Shown one piece after another: positions 61,800 to 64,000 of a DNA stretch of 64,000 bases. Origin of the DNA: Phoenix dactylifera (Eukaryota; Streptophyta; Magnoliopsida; Arecales; Arecaceae); the NCBI RefSeq assembly GCF_009389715.1, contig NC_052409.1:4515775-4579774 (forward strand), written 5' to 3'. Under the pieces are notes generated by a model, which had not been told where the DNA came from, ran no database searches, and saw only the letters and a list, made by a program, of their open reading frames with translations. A program made the position numbers and the translations under genes. Position 1 is the first letter of the stretch. Every line of letters starts with the position of its first letter.

Positions 61800-63797
61800 A
61801 TGAACATGTGGACCGACGAGAACGCCTCGATGATGGAGGCGTTCATTGCCTCTTCCTCCGACCTACCGCCCTTCCACTGGCCGCCGCCGACTGCGCCGCC
61901 GTACGCGGCGGCCCCGGCGGCCCACGTTCCCTCCTCCTCCTCCTCCCAGTCCACCGTCACCTCGGATGCCTCCCACCTCAGCCAGGAGAGCCTCCAGCAT
62001 AGGCTTCAAACCTTGATCGAGGGGCCGCGGGAGAACTGGACCTATGCCATCTTCTGGCAGTCCTCCGGCGACGCGGCCTCCAGCGCCACCGTCCTCGGCT
62101 GGGGCGACGGCTACTACAAGGGCTGCGAGGAGGACAAGCGGAAGCGCAGGCGCGGCGGTCCGGCGGCGGATCAGGAGCACCGTAAGCGCGTGCTCCGGGA
62201 GCTCAATTCGCTCATCTCCGGCGGCTCCGGGGTTGCCGCGCCCGACGACACGGTGGAGGAGGAGGTCACGGACACGGAGTGGTTCTTCTTGGTGTCAATG
62301 ACGGAATCTTTTGTCGGCGGAACCCGGCTCCCTGGCCAGGCCCTTCTCACCGGAGCGCCGGCGTGGCTCGCCGGAAGGGAGCAGATGGCCGCCTCGCCGT
62401 GCGAGCGGGCGCGGCAGGCCCAGGCGTTCGGGCTCCAGACCATGGCCTGCTTCCCCGTAGGCTCCGGCGTCGTCGAGCTCGGATCGACGGAGCGGATCTT
62501 GCAGAGCTCCGAGATCCTGACCAAGGTCCGGGCCCTATTCAGGTTTGGAGGCCGCGAGGCGGCAGCCACCGGATCCTGGCCGCCGCCGCCGCCGTGCCAG
62601 TCCGAGGGCGAGACCGATCCGTCCGTCCTCTGGGTCCCCGGTCCGATCGTCCACGCCTCTGCCGCTCCCGGGAGCTCGGTCTCGAAGCCCTCTTTCCCGT
62701 TCGAAAACCCTATCTCCATCGGTCTCAATGAAAATCCTAGCTCGATCCCGGCCCCCCATCGCTCGCCGCCGCCGCCGCCTCAGAGCAGCAGTACCAATCC
62801 CCAGACCCAATCCTTCCTCACGAGAGACTTCAGCTTCTCCGAATTCGGATTGAACGCCTACCCTTCCCCCCCGATCTGCAAGCCAGAATCCGGCGACTTC
62901 TCGAATTATGGCGATAGCAAGCGGAATCCTTCCACCCCCGCCGCCAACGGCGGCCTCTTCTTCCACCACGAGATCTCCGCCGAGGGCAAGAACAAGAAAT
63001 CCGCAGTGGCCACATCGAGGGGGAGCAACGAGGAGGGGATTCTCTCCTTCTCATCAGCCGCCATAGCGACGGCAGCCTCGGCCCGCCCCTCCCCCTCCTC
63101 CGGCGGCGCCGGGCTGTTTACGGGCGACTCAGACCATTCCGACCTCGAAGCATCAGTTCGGGAGGTGGAGAGCAGCAGGGTGGCGGAGCCGGAGAAGCGG
63201 CCAAGGAAGCGCGGTCGGAAGCCGGCCAACGGCCGGGAGGAGCCGCTCAACCACGTTGAGGCCGAGCGGCAGCGCCGGGAGAAGCTCAATCAGCGATTCT
63301 ACGCCCTCCGTGCCGTAGTCCCGAATGTGTCCAAGATGGACAAAGCCTCCCTCCTCGCCGACGCGGTCTCCTACATCAGTGAGCTCCGGTCCAAGCTCCA
63401 ATCTCTAGAGCTGGACAAAGAACGCCTCCAATGCCAAGTTGATGCCCTCAAGGAGGAGAGGGACTCTGCATCGGCCCGCCCGCGGCCGCTGCTCGATCTT
63501 GACCCCAAGGCCATGATGAACGGCTGCGGGAGGTGCCACGGGGTGGAGGTGGAGGCGAAGATACTCGGGTCGGAGGCCATGATTCGAGTACAGAGCGACA
63601 AGAGGTTCCATCCGGCCGCGAGGCTGATGATGGCTCTCAGGGAGCTTGATCTTGAAGTCAATTATGCCAGTGTCTCAGTGGTCAAGGACCTCATGATCCA
63701 ACAGGCCACAGTCAAGATGCTGAGCCGGAGCTACACTCAGGAGCAGCTCGCCGCCGCACTCCTCGCCCGAGTTGCCGAGCCACCCCCCCTCCATTGA
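61800..63797 (+). CDS. MYC2: MYC2-like bHLH transcription factor, full length, intronless
   Basis: 665 residues from ATG at 61800 to TGA. An N-terminal bHLH-MYC_N region (about residues 65-250) holds the JAZ-interaction segment and activation region: [38 protein letters not shown] and [14 protein letters not shown]. Then comes a Pro/Ser-rich middle, a basic [14 protein letters not shown] stretch, and a bHLH from about residue 483 with the His485-Glu489-Arg493 contacts expected for G-box (CACGTG) binding ([18 protein letters not shown]). A leucine-zipper-like extension ([14 protein letters not shown]) and a C-terminal ACT-like region ([19 protein letters not shown]) follow. Lack of introns and overall length fit the MYC2/3/4 clade, nuclear regulators of jasmonate responses repressed by JAZ proteins. 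No breaks seen. Which paralogue it is cannot be told from sequence alone. Confidence 0.93.
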   Translation: MNMWTDENASMMEAFIASSSDLPPFHWPPPTAPPYAAAPAAHVPSSSSSQSTVTSDASHLSQESLQHRLQTLIEGPRENWTYAIFWQSSGDAASSATVLGWGDGYYKGCEEDKRKRRRGGPAADQEHRKRVLRELNSLISGGSGVAAPDDTVEEEVTDTEWFFLVSMTESFVGGTRLPGQALLTGAPAWLAGREQMAASPCERARQAQAFGLQTMACFPVGSGVVELGSTERILQSSEILTKVRALFRFGGREAAATGSWPPPPPCQSEGETDPSVLWVPGPIVHASAAPGSSVSKPSFPFENPISIGLNENPSSIPAPHRSPPPPPQSSSTNPQTQSFLTRDFSFSEFGLNAYPSPPICKPESGDFSNYGDSKRNPSTPAANGGLFFHHEISAEGKNKKSAVATSRGSNEEGILSFSSAAIATAASARPSPSSGGAGLFTGDSDHSDLEASVREVESSRVAEPEKRPRKRGRKPANGREEPLNHVEAERQRREKLNQRFYALRAVVPNVSKMDKASLLADAVSYISELRSKLQSLELDKERLQCQVDALKEERDSASARPRPLLDLDPKAMMNGCGRCHGVEVEAKILGSEAMIRVQSDKRFHPAARLMMALRELDLEVNYASVSVVKDLMIQQATVKMLSRSYTQEQLAAALLARVAEPPPLH

Positions 63798-64000
63798 TAA
63801 ATTGTGAACTTAATGACCACCATGACCACCTCAAGGTTGTTTATGTGTTGGTGATATGTATCTATGGATAGTTTCAGCTAGTCTGCAGTCTCTTTAGCAT
63901 TGTATGATGAGATGGTAATCTTCTTCTATTAGAGAGAAAGGAGGAGCTGCTGCCCCTGAGAATTTGCAGTGAGTGGTGCTTCTTAAGTGATCTGCTGTTG
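63798..64000 (+). other. MYC2: 3' UTR of the MYC2-like gene
   Basis: Begins after tandem stops (TGA TAA). T/G-rich, no clear AATAAA before the window ends. Confidence 0.6.

Noticed and set aside
61863-63661. Many large frames overlapping the MYC2-like gene on both strands
   Set aside because: Shadows caused by high GC at third positions; only the 61800-63797 frame has the bHLH and MYC_N motifs.

Overview
This is a plant nuclear genome window. Genes are split by long introns (hundreds of bases to several kb), DNA transposons and 5'-truncated LINEs are nested in and between them, and there is one 100-base assembly gap. The very GC-rich, intronless MYC2-type gene at the right end beside AT-rich spacers suggests a monocot, possibly a palm. 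That placement is inference and was not tested.

Layout. 0.5-5.2 kb (-): a DUF3527 protein gene whose last exon(s) lie off the left edge, with an LTR-like sequence in its upstream part. 7.1-16.9 kb (-): a BAH / TFIIS-central-domain / zinc-ribbon chromatin reader gene, cut at its 5' side by the gap (16908-17007) and carrying frame breaks in its last exon. 17.2-18.7 kb (-): the first two exons of a second gene, probably plastid-targeted, whose remainder is lost in the gap. 18768-21786: a complete-ended Mutator-like element (MULE) with matching 9-bp target duplications. It holds a FAR1-like transposase remnant, a plant mobile domain (PMD) remnant and a nested Tourist-like MITE, and it sits 99 bp upstream of the 18.7-kb start codon. 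24.6-27.4 kb (+): a decayed CSP41b (chloroplast RNA-binding protein) pseudogene with a LINE inside it. 30.6-32.8 kb (+): a rearranged copy of a CCCH zinc-finger gene in which one short exon segment has expanded into about 15 tandem repeats. 40.3-42.2 kb (-): the apparently intact parental-type CCCH gene, in inverted orientation. 45.7-49.0 kb (-): the 3' two-thirds of an ARFGAP2/3-like (AGD8/9/10 type) gene with no visible ArfGAP zinc finger and one frame break. 49-61 kb: repeat-rich spacer with microsatellites, LINE 3' ends and a cluster of four CACGTG boxes. 61.8-63.8 kb (+): a full-length MYC2-like bHLH factor.

The genes do not form a pathway. The most distinctive structure is the 27.7-42.5 kb segment: an inverted segmental duplication of the CCCH gene, with a 45/60-bp coding minisatellite in one arm, a perfect 31-bp foldback element at the edge of the other arm, and a separate direct repeat of about 750 bp beside each arm. 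Single-base frame breaks recur in several otherwise well-conserved exons, so assembly error must be separated from real gene decay before any gene is called dead.
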